Source: Lithobates sylvaticus
Lineage: Eukaryota; Chordata; Amphibia; Anura; Ranidae
Assembly (NCBI GenBank): GCA_028564925.1
Contig: CM053034.1
Span: 87,646,282-87,710,281 of the forward strand
Direction of reading: 5' to 3'
Length of the DNA stretch: 64,000 bases
Part shown: in pieces, positions 43,117 through 55,563 of the stretch
Numbering within the stretch: the first letter of the stretch is position 1
Layout: each line of letters starts with the position of its first letter
The notes under the pieces: generated by a model
Told to the model about the DNA's origin: nothing
Database searches by the model: none
The model's input: the letters and a program-made list of their open reading frames with translations, nothing else
Made by a program: the position numbers and the translations under genes

Positions 43117-45947
43117 TTTTTGGGAAGAAGAGACTGTTACCTCCTTTTGCCCAGAAAGTGCATTCCCACTGTCGAAGGCAAAGGGAAAAAATGTCAAGGT
43201 AAAATAAGCTAAAAAGAAGACTGAAATGACAAGAAATCATAGGTTGGTTAAAATATCTGATTTATTAAAAAATGCCTCTCACACATCGTCAGCAGAGCAA
43301 TGGCCCCCCTACCCACAAAGTACTCCATATATTGGTCCCGGACCACACGGGCATTTAGAGGGGGCAAGCCTGGACGTGCCACTCGAAGGGCTGTGAGTTC
43401 CGCATTTGGTGGGCCCTCCACATCTGGGCCAACGGGCACCACATAGTTCCTGTTATGTCTTTTGAGGAAGTTGTGCAATATGCAACAGGCAAGAACTATG
43501 TGGTTCAGTTTGTATTCCGCCAAGTTAAATGCCGTCAGGAACAGGCGGAAGCGGCTGGCCAGGATGCCAAAAGTGTTCTCCACCACTCTTCTGGCTCTGG
43601 ACAGCCTGTAGTTGAAGACCCTCTGGTCCGGGGTGAGGGTCCTCATCGGGAACGGCCTCATCACATGGGGAGTCAACGCAAACGCTTCATCTGCGACAAA
43701 GACGAAGGGAGTCCTTCGGCATTCTCCTCTGGAGGTGGCAAGCACAGACTGCCACTTTGGAGACGCCAGTAGAACTCCGTGTGCGTAATGGCCCCACATC
43801 CGATATCCGGCCGTTCATCCCCACGTCCACATACATAAACTCGTATGTTGCCGACACCACCGCCAACATCACTACACTATTAAAACCTTTATAATTATAA
43901 TAGTAGGACCCCGAGTTGGGCGGTGGGACGATGCGGACGTGTTTCCCATCAATTGCCCCTCCGCAGTTAGGAAAGTCCCAACGGCTGGCAAAGTGGGAGG
44001 CCACAGTCTGCCATTCCTGTGGCGTGGAAGGGAACTGTGGAGTGAAACAAGAAAAAAAAATTAGTCACTTTGCACCTAAACATTGCAAGCAGATTAGACA
44101 ATCAACATCTTGGAACAAGAGCATTGTATAAAAATTGGAGGCTGGAAAGTATTTGCACAGGAAAAGTAGAGGCTCCCCTTCACAGATTACTCACCCCCCC
44201 ATCAATCCCCCCACTTCTGATGGGACATTGGCAATAACTAGGGTTTTGGGGGGGGGGGTGGTGGACAGGTAACCCTCTGCACTTCATTGATTGGCAAATG
44301 GCTCAAAAATGTGGGCTAGTTTGCCCAGACCCTCTGTACTTAACACTATTGGCAGGCCACAGGAAAGATCAAATAACATTTCATCCCCCCCCCCCCCCCC
44401 AAATAAGGCAGGCACAGTGTGACATTATTAAATTACCAAGCAAGCTAATAGGAGGGAAAGAAGACAAAAAATAGGAAATGGAAAGTATGGAGGCAGCCCC
44501 TTGCACTACATGCTTTGCTGAATTCATCCCTAAAGATGCCCACTATAAAGAGGTAGGTATATAGTGTGTATGGACCTTGGGAAAGCCAGCAGATAAAGGA
44601 TTGGTACCATCTGACAGAGCAGTTGGGGGAGGGGGTTTCCTAATGAGTTTGCCCCCCCCCCAACAAAATAAAAAAAAAGGGGGCTCTACATGAAGTAAAC
44701 CACACAGCAAACATTTGTGCATATTTTAGGGGGTGTTTGGGGCAAACAATACTATGCAGCAGACAAAAGACATTGCTTAAGTGACTAGGCCATAGGTGTC
44801 TATTGGGCAGACGAGCATGCTGGTGAGGTAAGTGAAGGGAAAAATGCATGAAGGAGAAAAGGGGCCCAGCATATTAGAGCATATTGCAATCATGGTAATT
44901 AGGGAAGGAGGTCAAAAATAGAAGACATTAGCAAACAGAGCATACATAGAAGGGACTAGTAAAGTAGAAATGTTACCTTAATATAGTCCTCCTGCAGGAC
45001 CTGAATGATGGCAGAACAGGTCTCTGGAATAATGAGTCCCAGGGCCTGGGGAGAGATACCTGAAGAGAACTTCAAATCCTGAAGACTTCTCCCTGTCGCC
45101 AAGTACCTCAACGTGGCAACAAGCCTCTGCTCCGGAGTAATGGCTTGTCTCATGCAGGTATCCTGCCGGCTGATAAAGGGGGTCAGCAAAGCCAAAAGAC
45201 GGTGAAAATCGGGGTCCGTCATCCTGAGAAAGTTCCTGAAATCATCAGGATTATTCTCCCGGATCTCACGAAGCAAAGGCATGTGCGAGAATTGGTCACG
45301 CTGAAGCAACCAATTCTTGGTCCACATACTCCTCGTCACTCTGTTCATGGACGGGTCTTGGGTCAAAGCTAAAAGCCCGACACCAATTCCGCGTACAGCA
45401 CGAACTCGGCGACGAGTACGCACGGGAAACATCGCTCAGAAGGTCACAAAAGGTCGGCTGGTCAGAACGGACAAACAGAAAGCACCGATAAACAGCAAGG
45501 CCTGAAAGAACGAACTGAATAGCAGCAACGAGCAGACAATAAGCAGTGCAAATCAAAGCGTCCTATATCAAGATATAGGCCGCAATGACCAACAAATGCG
45601 AAACTGACTACACGCACTAATAAACAGATACGCACGACAAGCACAAACTGAAGAGCAGTAACGATCTGAGTCAGAAAACTGAGAAGCGCGAATCTTAAGT
45701 CACCAAACTTCCACTAACTCTCGAAAAACACGGGATCAGCAGAAGGAGCCCAACGGGTGCCTGACGTGGTGCTGAACTTCCCTTTTGTAATCTCGTGGAC
45801 GATGACTTACGTCACGACGTTCTTCCGGACCGGATATTCCGACAACGTAGTCCGACCGTGTGTACGCAACACCAACATCGGACAAAGTACGTCGGACAAA
45901 GTCCGACCGACCTGGTCCGCGGATTGTCCGAGCGTGTGTATGGGGCT
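43117..45947 (-). mobile_element. Harbinger transposon with transposase, left end in gap
   Basis: Right end CCGAGCGTGTGTATGGGGCT at 45947 followed by TAA (45948-45950). Carries a two-exon transposase gene on the minus strand. The second Harbinger gene (Myb/SANT-like partner) is not seen and could lie in the gap. It is inserted in a hAT fragment: the intact sequence in the related hAT at about 54285 reads AGAGTAACTGTGAGGG, giving the TAA target. Its deletion derivative lies at 40309-40734. Confidence 0.85.
43248..45432 (-). pseudogene. Harbinger transposase (DDE), spliced, two frameshifts
   Basis: Related to HARBI1-type nucleases. Exon 1 45432-44977 (152 codons) starts MFPVRTRRRV and holds the helical N-terminal region (FRNFLRMTDPDFHRLLALL, TPEQRLVATLRYLATGRSLQ, SSGISPQALGLIIPETC). 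The donor ATTAAG|GTAAC and the acceptor TTTCACTCCACAG|TTC fit a 942-base intron joining in phase 0. Exon 2 begins at 44034 and includes CGGAIDGKHVRI (first Asp), YYNYKGFNSVVMLAVV, FVADEAF (second Asp) and RRVVENTFGILASRF (catalytic Glu), so all three catalytic residues remain. Between ISD and FVF the frame changes twice (near 43800 and 43705); the middle part LQSGSLCLPPPEENAEGLP is in a third frame. Confidence 0.85.
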
Positions 45948-45950
45948 TAA

Positions 45951-47164
45951 CTGTGAGGGCTTACAGTGTTGTAGCACCAGCACCACCACCACCAAAGGCC
46001 CAATTTTTCCTAATACTGTTCAACAATGGCATGTAATTACAATTCCTGATATAATAGTTCACAGTAGGGCGTTCCAGTACCCACCAAGAGTAGCTGTGAG
46101 GGCTTACAGTGTTGTGGCAACACCAACATCTAATGAGGCAAATTTCTGCAGAGTATATACGGCAGGCCCCTACTTTCAAACATCCACCTTAGAAACGACT
46201 CCTACTTGCAAACGGAAGGAGAAAACAGGAAGTGAGAGGAAATCTACCCCTAGGAAGGAAAATTCTATCCTGTTAGATTTAATTTGGGGAAAAGGTATCT
46301 CCTCTCTACTGATGCTTTATCACCAATCCTTGTTTCAATAAAAAACACACTTTTCCAAAAACTTTTGTCATTGGGATGGAAAGTGAGGTGAAATGTTCTG
46401 AACAGGTGCACAGACAGCAAAACAAATGTTACAGTGGTGATAACCCTTCCCTATGTTTTTTTGGATGGAGCTACACTTAAAAATTTACCTGTTCAAAATT
46501 ACAAACAGATTCTACTTAAGAAAAAACCTACAGTCCCTGTCTTGTTTGCACCGCCTGTATACTGCTGTTCAGAGTATATAGGGTTGTAGGTATAGGGTTT
46601 TATTTTGGGTGCGGGGTTCCCCATAATATCCATACAAGACCCTAAGGGGCTGGTAATGGGCTGGGGTGGGGGTGATGGGGTAGCCATGCCATTTTTCTCA
46701 AAGATTTTCATCCATATTGCCAGTTCAAGACATGACATTAAAGCCGCAAGCAGTTTTAAATGGCTTATTTTTTTCCTTTACAAATGTCATTTTGTGCAGG
46801 GACAGTTCTAAACATGGGAAACACATGCCACTTCACAGGCATACTTTAGACACCCCCCAGGTACCATATTTAAAGGAATATTTCACTTTTTTTTTTCACT
46901 TTATGCATCATTAAAATGACTGCTCAAGAAAAAATTTCAGTTTTTAAAACTTCTTTTTGCATTGATACATGTCCCTGGGGCAGGACCCAGGTCCCCAAAC
47001 CTTTTTTATGACAATAACATGCATATTGGCCGTTATAATTAGCACTTTAGATTTCAAACGTTCGCGTCCATTGTTACTAATAGGGTTCTAACGTTCGCGC
47101 AAACTTTCGGTCTGTTCGCAGGTTCTAGTGCGAACCGAACCCGAGGGTGTTCGGCTCATCCCTA
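45951..47164 (+). mobile_element. hAT transposon fragment, copy 3 (right part)
   Basis: Collinear with 54290-55555 of hAT copy 2, ending GGTGTTCGGCTCATCCCTA at 47164. The right 8-bp flank is GTGTACAA (47165-47172). The left part lies beyond the inserted Harbinger and is not seen in the window. No transposase part is included. Confidence 0.85.
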
Positions 47165-47266
47165 GTGTACAATATTAAATAGGTATAATAAATGGATAGG
47201 TATGATAAAACATACTTCAAAATATACTTCAAACAATTAATTATGTATATAAGTGAATGAATTATT

Positions 47267-47302
<36 letters not shown>
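47165..47302. repeat. Duplicated flank, copy 1
   Basis: TATTAAATAGGTATAATAAA...CAATTAATTATGTATATAAG followed by (TA)n; nearly identical to 55706-55860. Both copies lead into a Tc1 end at a TA site. Confidence 0.85.
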
Positions 47303-47305
<3 letters not shown>

Positions 47306-47355
47306 TATCTCAAAAAAGTGAGTATACCCCTCACGTTTTTGTAAATATTTTATTA

Positions 47356-48075
47356 CCGTATATACTCGAGTATAAGCCTAGGGTGAGAAATTCACAGCTA
47401 CTGTAAGTGGAAAAGAGGGTCAACAATGCCCATTTGCAGCCTCACTGTGCCCATTTTCATGCCTCAATGTGCCTATTTGCAGCCATAGGTCCCCTGAACT
47501 TCAAACTTGGTAGTTAAGGGTTCCTAGATGTCCCCTAGCTGCAGCCAAAATTGGGGTCTCTGGACCCAAAGGGTCCCGAAATGACATTGCTGCAGATGGA
47601 CACAGTTGACCGACTTTGGGGCCCTGTATCTGGGGGCCACTTGGCGCTAGGAACTCCAATATTTGGATATGTTGTAGTGTTGGCTCCACTGGGTTTGCAC
47701 ACCAAATGGGGTTCATAGCACTAAGTGGCCCCGAGATACGAGGCCCCAAATTCGGGTCAGAAAATGTCAAGCACTTTTCTGCAGCAGAGAATGACATTTT
47801 CCAAACCGACTTTGGGGCCCCGTATCTGGGGGCCACTTGGTGCTAGGAACTCCAAATTTGGATATGTTGTAATGTTGGTTCCATTGGGTTTGCATAGTAA
47901 ATTACGGGTTACTAAACTACGGGTCTAAGTGGCCCCGAGATATGAGGCCGCAAAGTCGGGTCGGATTTTTTTTTTTTTCTGCAGAAAAATGCTTGACTCG
48001 AGTATAAGCCGAGGGGGGCACTTTTAGCACAAAAAAAAGTGCTGAAAAACTCGGCTTATACTAGAGTATATAAGG
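47356..48075. mobile_element. TA-flanked miniature element, 720 bp
   Basis: Ends CCGTATATACTCGAGTATAA and the complement CCTTATATACTCTAGTATAA, with TA on both sides. The uninterrupted site is seen in the sister copies (TTTTATTATATCTTTTC). The interior has a direct duplication of about 196 bp (GACTTTGGGGCCC at 47612 and 47808). Confidence 0.75.
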
Positions 48076-48236
48076 TATATCTTTTCAGGTGACAACACTG
48101 AAGAAATTACACTTTTCTATAATGTAAAGTAGTGAGCGTACAGCTTGTATAAAAGTGTAAAAGTGATGTCCCCTCAAAATAACTCAACACACAGCCATTA
48201 ATGTCTAAACCGCTGGCAACAAAAGTGAGTACACCC

Positions 48237-48695
48237 CTAAGTTAAAATGTCCAAATTGGGCCCAAAGTGTCTATACTTTGTGTTGCCACCATTATTTTCC
48301 AGCACTGGCTTAACCCTCTTGAGCATGGAGTTCACCAGAGCTTCACAGGTTGCCACTAGAGTCCTCTTCCACTCCTCCATGATGACATCATGGAGCTGGT
48401 GGATGTTAGAGACCTTGCGCTCCTCTACCTTCCATTTGAGGATGCCCCACAGATGCTCAATAGGGTTTAAGTCTGGAGACATGCTTGGCCAGTCCATCAC
48501 CTTTACCCCCAGCTTCTTTAGCAAGGTAGTGGTCGTCTTGGAGGTGTGTTTGGGGTCGTTATCATGTTGGAATACTGCCCTGCAGCCCAGTCTCTGAAGG
48601 AAGGGGATCATGCTCTGCTTCAGTATGTCACAGTACATGTTGACATTCATGGTTTCCTCAATGAACTGTAGCCCAGTGCCTGCATTTATTCTCAT
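48237..48695 (-). pseudogene. Tc1 transposase, C-terminal part
   Basis: Encodes the latter half of a DD34E transposase: LQFIEETMNVNMYCDIL, AVFQHDNDPKHTSKTT (second catalytic Asp), MDWPSMSPDLNPIEHLWG (catalytic Glu) and the end KPVLENNGGNTKYRHF. Unlike the tandem copies further right, the Glu motif is in frame here (SPDLN without a stop). The N-terminal DNA-binding half is missing because the element is broken at 48696. Confidence 0.88.
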
Positions 48696-49150
48696 GAGTG
48701 TGAGTAGTTCCTATGATTTTATATTTTAATAAATATATTTTAATAAATGTTTTTGGGATAATGCACTCGGCTGGTGTGCCCTCTTTTGTTCAATTTTATA
48801 TACAAAAATTATTTTAGTTTATACATAGAACCACATTATTATATAAAACATCAAACCAATATAAAAAGAACAAAAAATGTGTAAAAGTCCAAAACAAAAA
48901 ACCTTATGCAAGAAAGAGTGTCCAATGTGCTTTACAACCACTGTTGTACTTTCCACTTTAAGCCTTCATTCACTGTGAGCAACCTCCACCTTCACAAACC
49001 ACTTACCATATATATATAGACCGATCAATGGCAAAACAATATTGGCGCACAAAAGGGCTGTGTGACCGCTCCTGTAATAATATGTACAATACAATACCAG
49101 GAGTCTCTCAGGCCAGCTTGGAATGCACATGTGGGTGGATGTGATGTCAC
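48696..49150. other. Unassigned spacer
   Basis: AT-rich. 48760-48790 (TGCACTCGGCTGGTGTGCCC) resembles the outer end of the Penelope-like pseudo-LTR (GGGTCGGCGTGCGCTC), so a Penelope-like fragment may be present. No gene. Continues after the hAT insertion at 55564-55705. Confidence 0.35.
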
Positions 49151-49488
49151 TAGGGATGAGCCCGGTGTTCGAATCGAACATCGGCCGTTCGTCCGTTCGA
49201 TGAAACCAGAACTTTGCGGGCCGTTCGCATCAAAATCGTGTGATACGAGCAGCCCACAATGCACTGCGCCAGTCGCAGTGCATTGCTGGCTGATGATTGG
49301 CCAAGCATGCACTGTGACCCAGCATGCTTGGCTAATCACAGCGCCGGCAGCGAGGAGAGCCATTATTGGCCACATGCAGGATACGCCCCACACTATATAA
49401 GGCCGCCAGCGCGGGACCTTGTGTAGTGTGTTCCGGCGTGCAGGGAAAGAGCTTGATAGGCAGGGACAGTGTGTTCTTTACCAGGCAT

Positions 49489-50210
49489 TTGCAGGACTTA
49501 GTGTGTGTTCTGTGCCTCCAGCGCAGTATACACCTGTATCTACCCTTTAGTGTTGTTATTCTCTATTAATATAGCCAACTGCAGGAGTTAGTGGGTGTTG
49601 TGTGACTCCAGCACAGCACAGTATACACCTGTATCTGCCCTTATTTGCTGGTGTTATCTAATACAGCCATCTGCAGGAGTTAGTGTGTGTTGTGTGACTC
49701 CAGCACAGCACAGTATACACCTGTATCTGCCCTTATTTGCTGGTGTTCTCTAATACAGGCATCTGCAGGAGTTAGTGGGTGTTGTGTGACTCCAGCACAG
49801 CACAGTATACACCTGTATCTGCCCTTATTTGCTGGTGTTATCTAATACAGCCATCTGCAGAAGTTAGTGTGTGTTGTGTGACTCCAGCACAGCACAGTAT
49901 ACACCTGTATCTGCCCTTATTTGCTGGTGTTCTCTAATACAGCCATCTGCAGGAGTTAGTGTGTGTTGTGTGACTCCAGCACAGTATACACCTGTATCTG
50001 CCCTTATTTGCTGATGTCCTCTAATACACCCATCTGCAGGAGTTAGTGTGTGTTGTGTAACTCCAGCACAGCACAGTATACACCTATATCTACCCTTATT
50101 TGCTGGTGTTCTCTAATACGGCCATCTGCAGGAGTTAGTGGGTGTTGTGTGCCTCCAGCACAATATACACTACCCAATTGCTGGTTTTCCCATCTCCCTG
50201 CAGGCCATTA
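49489..50210. repeat. 92-bp array upstream of hAT copy 2 transposase
   Basis: About eight units (starts at 49581, 49673, 49765, 49857, 49949, 50036, 50128; one unit of 87). Each has GCAGGAGTTAGTGTGTGTTG, GACTCCAGCACAGCACAG and TATACACCTGTATCTGCCC. It occupies the same place as the 64-bp array of copy 1 but shows no evident sequence similarity to it. Confidence 0.88.
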
Positions 50211-50212
50211 CA

Positions 50213-53200
50213 ATGTCTGGAAGGCCAACAAGGAGAGGCAGACAGTCACGAGCCAATAAAAGAAGGCAAGCAGGCTCTGTGTCTAGAGACAACAGTGCTG
50301 GTCGTGGACGCGGTGCATCATCATCAGCACGTGACCATGGGACATGCTTGTCCTTATTTTCGGCAGCTGGACATGTTGAGCCACATCATGCCGAAGACTT
50401 GGTAGAGTGGATGACCAAGCCCTCCTCATCCTCCTCATCCTCTCTCACCCAGGCTCAGGGTACTGGCAAAGCAGCTGCCAAAGCGTACTCTTCCCTCGTC
50501 TCAATGTCATCAGTCACTCCTTCCCTAGACCCACCATGTCCTCCTGAGGAGTCCCCAAACTGTTTGACCACAGTGTTGGGTACATGCTCCAGGAGGATGC
50601 CAAGCATTTTGAAGGGTCTGATGATGATACCCAGCTAGAGGAATGCAGTAGCGTGAGCGCAGAGAGAGGGATGCTCAAGGACAGCAATCTGACAGTCATG
50701 TTCCACCAGCTGCAGCATACTGCCAGGTTTGCTCCAGTGGTGAAGAAGGAGAGGATGATGAGGTCACTGACTCCACGTGGGTGCCTGATCGGAGAGAGGA
50801 GGAGGCACATCTCCAAAGAGGCAGGATGCCCTCTGGGCGCCAGCTTAAGGGCAGCACATCGACTGAATCACACCGCAGAGCTCCGCCTGTGCAGCGCGCT
50901 GCCTCTGCGCGTTATTACAAAAGTTCTTTAGTGTGGGCCTTTTTTGAGACGAAATCAGATCGCACCGCTGCTATTTGCAACATATGTCTCAAGCGTATCT
51001 CGCGTGGCCAAAACATCAGCCGCTTGGGCACCACACCGCTCGTTGGCAAGCGTACCTTAAAGACCCACACCAAAGAACAAAGCGGACCTCTCCTTGCTCC
51101 TCATCAGCTGGGATCTCCAACCCCACTATACCTTCAGTCCTCTCTGAAAGCTGCACTGAGAGGAATGAAGGTGTAGAATTAGGTGTGTCACAGCCAAGTA
51201 CTTGCGGGCACTCTGCTAGCAGTACACCGACGTCCGATTGTACCAGGCAAATTTCCCTGCCCCAGCTGCTGGACCGTCGAAAGAAGTTCACTCCCAGCCA
51301 TCCACATGCCCAGCGGTTGAATGCTAGCTTGGCTAAATTGCTAGCACTTCAACTGCTGCCTTTTCAGTTGGTAGACTCGGCCCCCTTCCGTGAGTTTGTG
51401 CAATGTGCGGTTCCCCAACGCCACTTTTTCTCACGGAAGGCGATTCCGGCTCTCTACCAAACGCCACTTTTTCTCATGGTCCAGCAGGCATGGACAGGGA
51501 CGTTACCTATCTTTCACGCCCATTGGGCACTCTTTTGGCAGCTGGAAGGATGCAGGACAAGGTGCACGCTACTACGCCTCCAAAATCCTACTACTGGTTG
51601 TGACACACGTCTCTCCTCCACCCCCTCCTCTTCTTCTTCCTCCATGGCCTCTTCCTGTCCTTTGTCCTCGGAACCAGCAGGGTTCCGTAGGCGTTTAAGG
51701 GGCTACGCAAGTATGCAGGCAAAAAGATGCCCTGGTGTGTTTGGGGGACATGAACCACACTGGGACAGAGGTTCTGTCAGCTCTGCAGGGGCAGGCCGAG
51801 AGGTGGTTGACGCCATGCCAGCTTAAGCCAGGAATGGTGGTTTGCGACAATGGCACCAACCTCCTCTCCACCCTGCGACAGGGACAACTGACCCATGTGC
51901 CCTGTATGGCTCATGTCCTTAACCTGGTGGTGCAGCGGTTCTTGGACAGGTACCCAGGCTTACAGGATGTCCTGAGGCAGGCCAGGAAAGTCTGTGTGCT
52001 GCAAAAAGAGCTGCAAAAAGAGTTGAACCTGCCCAAGAACTGCCTTATATGTGACATGCCCCCCAGGTGGAACTCAACGTTGGCCATGCTGCAGTGACTG
52101 CACATGCAGCAGAGGGCCATCAATGAGTATCTGTGCGACTACGGCACCAGGACAGGGTCAGGGGAGCTCGGATTTTTTTCACCACGCCAGTGGAGCATGA
52201 TCAGGGATGCATGCACTGTCCTGTCACCATTTGAGGAGGCCACGAGGATGGTGAGCAGTGACAGTGCATGCATCAGTGACACTGTACCTCTTGTCCACCT
52301 GTTGGAGCATACGCTGCGTGGAATAATGGACAGGGCACTTGAGGCAGAAGAGAGGCAGGAAGAGGAGGACTTCCTTGCCTCTCAAGGCCCCCTTTATCCA
52401 GACAGTGTTCCTTCTCTCCCACCCATTACACAGGAAGAGGATGAGGAGGAGGATTGTGTCAGCATGGAGGTGGAGCCTGGCACTCAGCATCAGCAGTCTT
52501 TTAGGGATGATTTACAGTCCCAAGAAACCGGTGGACTTGTACGTGGCTGGGAGGAGGTGGCTGCGGATCATGTCGTCCTCAGTGACCCAGAAGACTCCGG
52601 ACCGAATGCCTCAGCTAACCTATGTTCCCTGATCCTGCAAAGCCTGCGGAAGGATCCTCGTATTCTTTGGATCAAGGAGAGGGACCATTACTGGCTGGCC
52701 ACTCTCCTTGATCCACGTTACAAGGGTAAGGTTGCGGACCTTATCTTGCCGTCGCAGAGGGAGCAGAGGATGAGACATCTCCGGGAGGCCTTGCAGAAAG
52801 GTCTGTGCAACGCGTTCCCAGAGACTGGTAGGTGACACTCCTGGTCCTGGACAACGAGTTACTGAGGCTTCGGTCAGTAGCAGAAGGAGCGGTGGAGAAG
52901 GTGGCCGTCTGACCGATGCGACCGATTTTTTAGTCCGCAGCCCCAAGGTATGATCGGTTCCAGCAACTATCGCCAGCGTCTGATATACATGGTGCAGGAA
53001 TACCTAGGGGCAAGGTCAGACTTGGATACCTTTCCCACCGAAAATCCTCTGGCTTACTGGGTCTTGAGGATGGATCACTGGCCAGAGCTTGCACAGTATG
53101 CAATTGAGCTACTGGCCTGTCCTGCATCCAGCGTTCTTTCGGAATGCACATTCAGTGCTGCTGGAGGCTTTGTCACCGATCACAGGGTGCACCTGTCCAC

Positions 53201-53291
53201 CGACTTGGTTGATCGACTGACCTTTATAAAGATAAATCAGTCTTGGATCACCACCAGCTACCAGGCACCTGAAGCTGATGCAACAGAATAA
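50213..53291 (+). pseudogene. hAT transposase, copy 2, multiple breaks
   Basis: Same protein as at 20226-23509. ATG at 50213 (MSGRPTRRGRQ). Recognisable parts in order: N-terminal acidic region to 50640; BED finger around 50930-51050 (VWAFFETKSDRTAAICNICL, with the HMSTCH end missing); ISLPQLLDRRKKFTPSHPHA; CDNGTNLLSTL and CMAHVLNLVVQRF (51850-51950); CDMPPRWNSTLAMLQ, followed by a stop near 52097; PRQWSMIRDACTVLSPFEEA; and the dimerisation block to NQSWITTSYQAPEADATE. The open pieces (50138-50638, 50781-51176, 50975-51826, 51735-52097, 52104-52835, 52950-53291) lie in several frames. Confidence 0.9.
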
Positions 53292-53449
53292 TTTATTTTG
53301 AAATAAATGTCACATCCCTTCAAGACTGCCTATGCTGATGCTGAGTGACTGTCCTGTTATGTTGACTGACTATTCTCTTCCTCCTCAATGATCCTGATGA
53401 TAGCTTGGAAGAACATTTTTGTTTTGTTTTCTGGGTGCCACCACCAGTG

Positions 53450-54480
53450 GCTGATGCCCAATTTTTCAGCCCCTGTTTAACAGGGGCGTGTAATTACAAT
53501 TTTTTATGCAATGCTTTGCAACAGGTCTCATTGCTGTGCTCCAAGTACAGTATCTGTGAGGGGTTGCAGTGTTGTGGCACCCGCACCAGTGGCTAAGGCC
53601 CAATTTTTCAGCCCCTGTTTAACAGGGCCGTGTAATTACAATTTTTTTATGCAATGCTTTGCAACAGGTCTCATTGCTGTGCTCCAAGTACAGTATCTGT
53701 GAGGGGTTGCAGTGTTGTGGCACCAGCACCAGTGGCTAAGGCCCAATTTATCAGCCCCTGTTTAACAGGGCCGTGTAATTACAATTTTTTATGCAATGCT
53801 TTGCAACAGGTCTCATTGCTGTGCTCCAAGTACAGTATCTGTGAGGGGTTGCAGTGTTGTGGCACCAGCACCAGTGGCTAAGGCCCAACATTTCAGCCCC
53901 TGTTTAACAGGGGCGTGTAATTACAAATCTTGATCTAATAATTCACAGCAGGGCCCATTCCTGTGCCCACCAAGAGTAACTGTGAAGGCTTACAGTGTTG
54001 TGGCAACACCGTCCACCACCACTGCCACCACCACCACCAAAGGCCCAATTTTTCGGCCCCTGTTCAACAGGGGCATGCAATTACAATTCTTGATCTAATA
54101 ATTCACAGCAGGGCCTATTCCTGCACCCACCAATAGTAACCGTGAGGGCTTACAGTGTTGTGGCAACACCGTCCACCACCACCACCACCAAAGGCCCAAT
54201 TTTTCTGCTCCTGTTCAACAGGGGCATGCAATTACAATTCTTGATCTAATAATTCACAGCAGGGCCCATTCGTGCGCCCACCAAGAGTAACTGTGAGGGC
54301 TTACAGTGTTGTAGCACCAGCACTACCACCAATGGCCCAATTTTTCCTACCACTGTTAAACAATGGCATGTAATTACAATTCCTGATATAATAGTTCACA
54401 GCAGGGCGTTCCAGCGCCCACCAAGAGTAACTGTGAGGGCTTACAGTGTTGTGGCAACACCAACATCTAAGGGGCAAATT
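53450..54480. repeat. Tandem repeats in the hAT copy 2 3' region
   Basis: 53450-53890: about three units of 143-145 bp (CCCCTGTTTAACAGGG, GTGTAATTACAATTTTT, AAGTACAGTATCTGTGAGGG). 53890-54480: units with CCAAGAGTAACTGTGAGGGC and GTGTTGTGGCAACACC, with ACC trinucleotide runs. These are the inverted equivalents of 18860-20115 in copy 1. Confidence 0.82.
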
Positions 54481-55563
54481 TCTGCAGAGTATATACGGCA
54501 GGCCCCTACATTCAAACATCCAACTTACTAACGACTCCTACTTGCAAACGGAAGGAGACAACAGGAAGTGAGAGGAAATCTACCCCTAGGAAGGGAAAAT
54601 TCTATCCTGTTAGATTTAATATGGGAAAAAGGTGTCTCCTCTCTACTGATGCTTTATCACTAATCCTTGTTTCAATAAAAACCCCACTTTTCCAAAAACA
54701 TTTGTCATTGGGACGGAAAGTGAGGTGAAATGTTGTGAACAGGTGCACAGACAGCAAAACAAATGTTACAGGGGTGATAACCCTTCCCTATGTTCTCCAA
54801 AAAGCTTAAAAATAGATTTTTTGGCTGGAGCTACACTTAAAAATTTACCTGTTCAAAATTACAAACAGATTCTACATAAGAACAAACCTACAGTCCCTGT
54901 CTTGTTTGCACCGCCTGTATACTGCTGTTCAGAGTATATAGGGTTTTAGGTATAGGGTTTTATTTTGGGTGCAGGGGTTCCCCTTAATATCCATACAAGA
55001 CCCAAAGGGCCTGGTAATGTAATGTATGACCATTCATATATCCCTGTGTTGGTGGGGGGGGGGGGGGGGGGGGTGGGGATGGGGTAGCCATGCCATTTTT
55101 CTCAAAGATTTTCATCCATATTGCCAGGACAAGACATTACATTAAGCAGTTTTAAAAGACTTTTTTTCCTTTACAAATGTAATTTTGTGTAGGGACAGTT
55201 CTAAACACGGGAAACACATGCCACTTCACAGGCATACTTTAGACACCCCCCAGGTACGATATTTAAAGGAATATTTCACTTTTTTTTCACTTTATGCATC
55301 ATTAAAATGACTGCTCCAGAAAAAACGTCCATTTTTAAAACTTCTTTTTGCATTGATACTTGTCCCCTGGGGCAGGACCCGGGTCCCCAAACCTTTTTTA
55401 GGACAATAACATGCATATTGGCCATTATAATTAGCACTTTAGATTTTGAACGTTCGCGTCCATTGTAATCAATAGGGTTCTAACGTTCGTGCAAACTTTC
55501 GGTCCGTTCGCAGGTTCTGGTGCGACCGAACCGGGGGGTGTTCGGCTCATCCCTAGATGTCAC

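Larger units (their letters stand above)
47303..48695 (-). mobile_element. Tc1-type element, partial, carrying an insertion
   Basis: Begins CAGTATCTCAAAAAAGTGAG at 47303, next to (TA)n. The terminal repeat region is interrupted by a 720-bp element (47356-48075). The transposase C-terminal half follows (48695-48237). The other end is lost at about 48696. Confidence 0.85.
49151..55555 (+). mobile_element. hAT transposon, copy 2, 6.4 kb, decayed
   Basis: Starts TAGGGATGAGCC, ends GGCTCATCCCTA, flanked by a perfect 8-bp duplication GATGTCAC (49143-49150, 55556-55563). Transposase on the plus strand, so opposite to copy 1. A 92-bp tandem array lies 5' of the gene and two arrays lie 3' of it. Several frameshifts and losses in the transposase show it is older or less constrained than copy 1. 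Confidence 0.92.

Noticed and set aside
42523-43240. Long open frames across the N gap
   Set aside because: They consist mostly of undetermined bases.
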